From a virus, in the IMG/VR virus record IMGVR_UViG_3300043172_000099, positions 1 through 22,554 of that record: DNA of 22,554 bases; one strand, 5' to 3'. The position numbers and the translations under genes were made by a program. Positions 22,009 to 22,554 of the stretch are shown here, piece by piece; the first letter of the stretch is position 1; every line of letters starts with the position of its first letter. Below the pieces are notes generated by a model. That model saw only the letters and a program-made list of their open reading frames with translations. It made no database searches and was not told where the DNA came from.

Positions 22009-22554
22009 TGGCCCAGGTTGTAGTAGGATCAACCAGCGTCAGTCGGTACGTCATGCTGTTCGACACGGGCGGCTCACCGGCGACCGGGTACACGATCACC
22101 GATTTAGATCTGAGCTACGTCAAGTCTGGCGAAGCGCTGCCCGGTAAGGTGGATGCTACGGAGCTTGGTGGCCCGGCTGTGGCGTGGGACGATAACAAGG
22201 CTGTCGAGGTAGACGCGACGAATATGCCGGGGCTCTATCGGGTAGACTGGCCGGATGCAGCCTTTTCAGCTACAGGAGAAGACTCGGTAATCTTGTACGT
22301 CAACGGGGCGGGGCTCCAACCCTGCGTCGAGGACATCCGACTCAGGACCGCGGAGCCGACCGAGGCCCTGAGCGACATCAACCTCGACCACCTGCTCAAG
22401 GAGCCGACCGTTGCGGCCGACATGACCGCCGAGGTCGTGGACGCCACTGTCATCAGCCGGATCATCGCGAATGCCGACACTAGTGCCTTCGACCCGGCCC
22501 TGCACGGACTCAAGGCAATCCGGGACGCCATCATAGCCTCGGCACCGCTAGCCT
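22008..22554 (+). CDS. Tail or fibre protein, 5' part only (runs off the window)
   Basis: The ATG at 22008 overlaps the previous stop as TAATG, and GGAGGG at 21994-21999 precedes it. Only 182 codons are visible and the frame is still open at the window end. The sequence begins MAQVVVGSTSVSRYVMLFDTGG, then has LSYVKSGEALPGKV, and a strand-rich part with VDATNMPGLYRVDWPDAAFSATGEDSVILYVN. The PGLYRxDxPDA phrase is a recurrent element of phage tail or fibre proteins. The downstream helix, SDINLDHLLKEPTVAADMTAEVVD, may start an oligomerising or coiled-coil stretch. The size and C-terminal domains are unknown. It is probably part of the host-contact apparatus. Confidence 0.7.
   Translation, partial: MAQVVVGSTSVSRYVMLFDTGGSPATGYTITDLDLSYVKSGEALPGKVDATELGGPAVAWDDNKAVEVDATNMPGLYRVDWPDAAFSATGEDSVILYVNGAGLQPCVEDIRLRTAEPTEALSDINLDHLLKEPTVAADMTAEVVDATVISRIIANADTSAFDPALHGLKAIRDAIIASAPLA

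Overview
The window is a nearly gap-free head and tail morphogenesis module of a long-tailed (siphovirus-type) phage or prophage with an HK97-type capsid. Every supported gene is on the + strand, composition is GC-rich, and many stop/start codons overlap (ATGA, TGATG, TAATG), as expected for one or a few long late transcripts. No integrase, replication, lysis, tRNA or clear host gene is visible, so free phage and prophage cannot be told apart. Several accessory virion proteins (in 9866-10219, 11431-11961, 16093-17486 and 19298-20613) resemble, from memory, types I associate with uncultured phages and Planctomycetota-linked prophages. The host assignment is therefore only a weak inference.

Layout. 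1-72: candidate promoter and leader. 73-2540: small terminase, a 41-aa membrane miniprotein, a 65-aa Cys-rich miniprotein and large terminase. 2537-5078: a two-helix membrane miniprotein, portal and prohead protease. 5079-5253: the largest intergenic gap, holding small hairpins and a possible 40-codon ORF. 5254-7025: major capsid protein and a small putative decoration protein. 7026-7107: a very strong hairpin. 7108-9639: an 843-aa repetitive fibre whose position suggests a capsid fibre. 9649-11961: small accessory virion genes around a gp6-like connector. 11964-13741: head closure, gp10-like, tail terminator and tail tube genes. 13753-14489: tail-assembly chaperone pair with a textbook -1 frameshift signal. 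14459-16093: tape measure. 16093-20946: mostly unrecognised, often Cys-rich tail-tip or fibre proteins. 20956-22554: a beta-helix tailspike candidate and the 5' part of another tail or fibre gene that runs off the window.

How the genes work together. The terminase packages DNA through the portal into a prohead built from the capsid protein and matured by the protease. The connector, closure and terminator proteins join the head to a tail tube whose length is set by the tape measure and whose assembly needs the frameshifted chaperone. The genes after the tape measure should build the tail tip and the receptor-binding apparatus.

Most notable observations: (1) repeats between the two terminase genes that read as a recombination scar placing two small genes side by side; (2) an A AAA AAC slippery heptamer with a well-spaced 10-bp downstream stem; (3) a tape-measure gene whose best start, behind a strong Shine-Dalgarno, is ATC rather than ATG; (4) a repetitive fibre gene in the head region; (5) a structured leader before the capsid gene; (6) a Cys-rich block in the tail-tip region.
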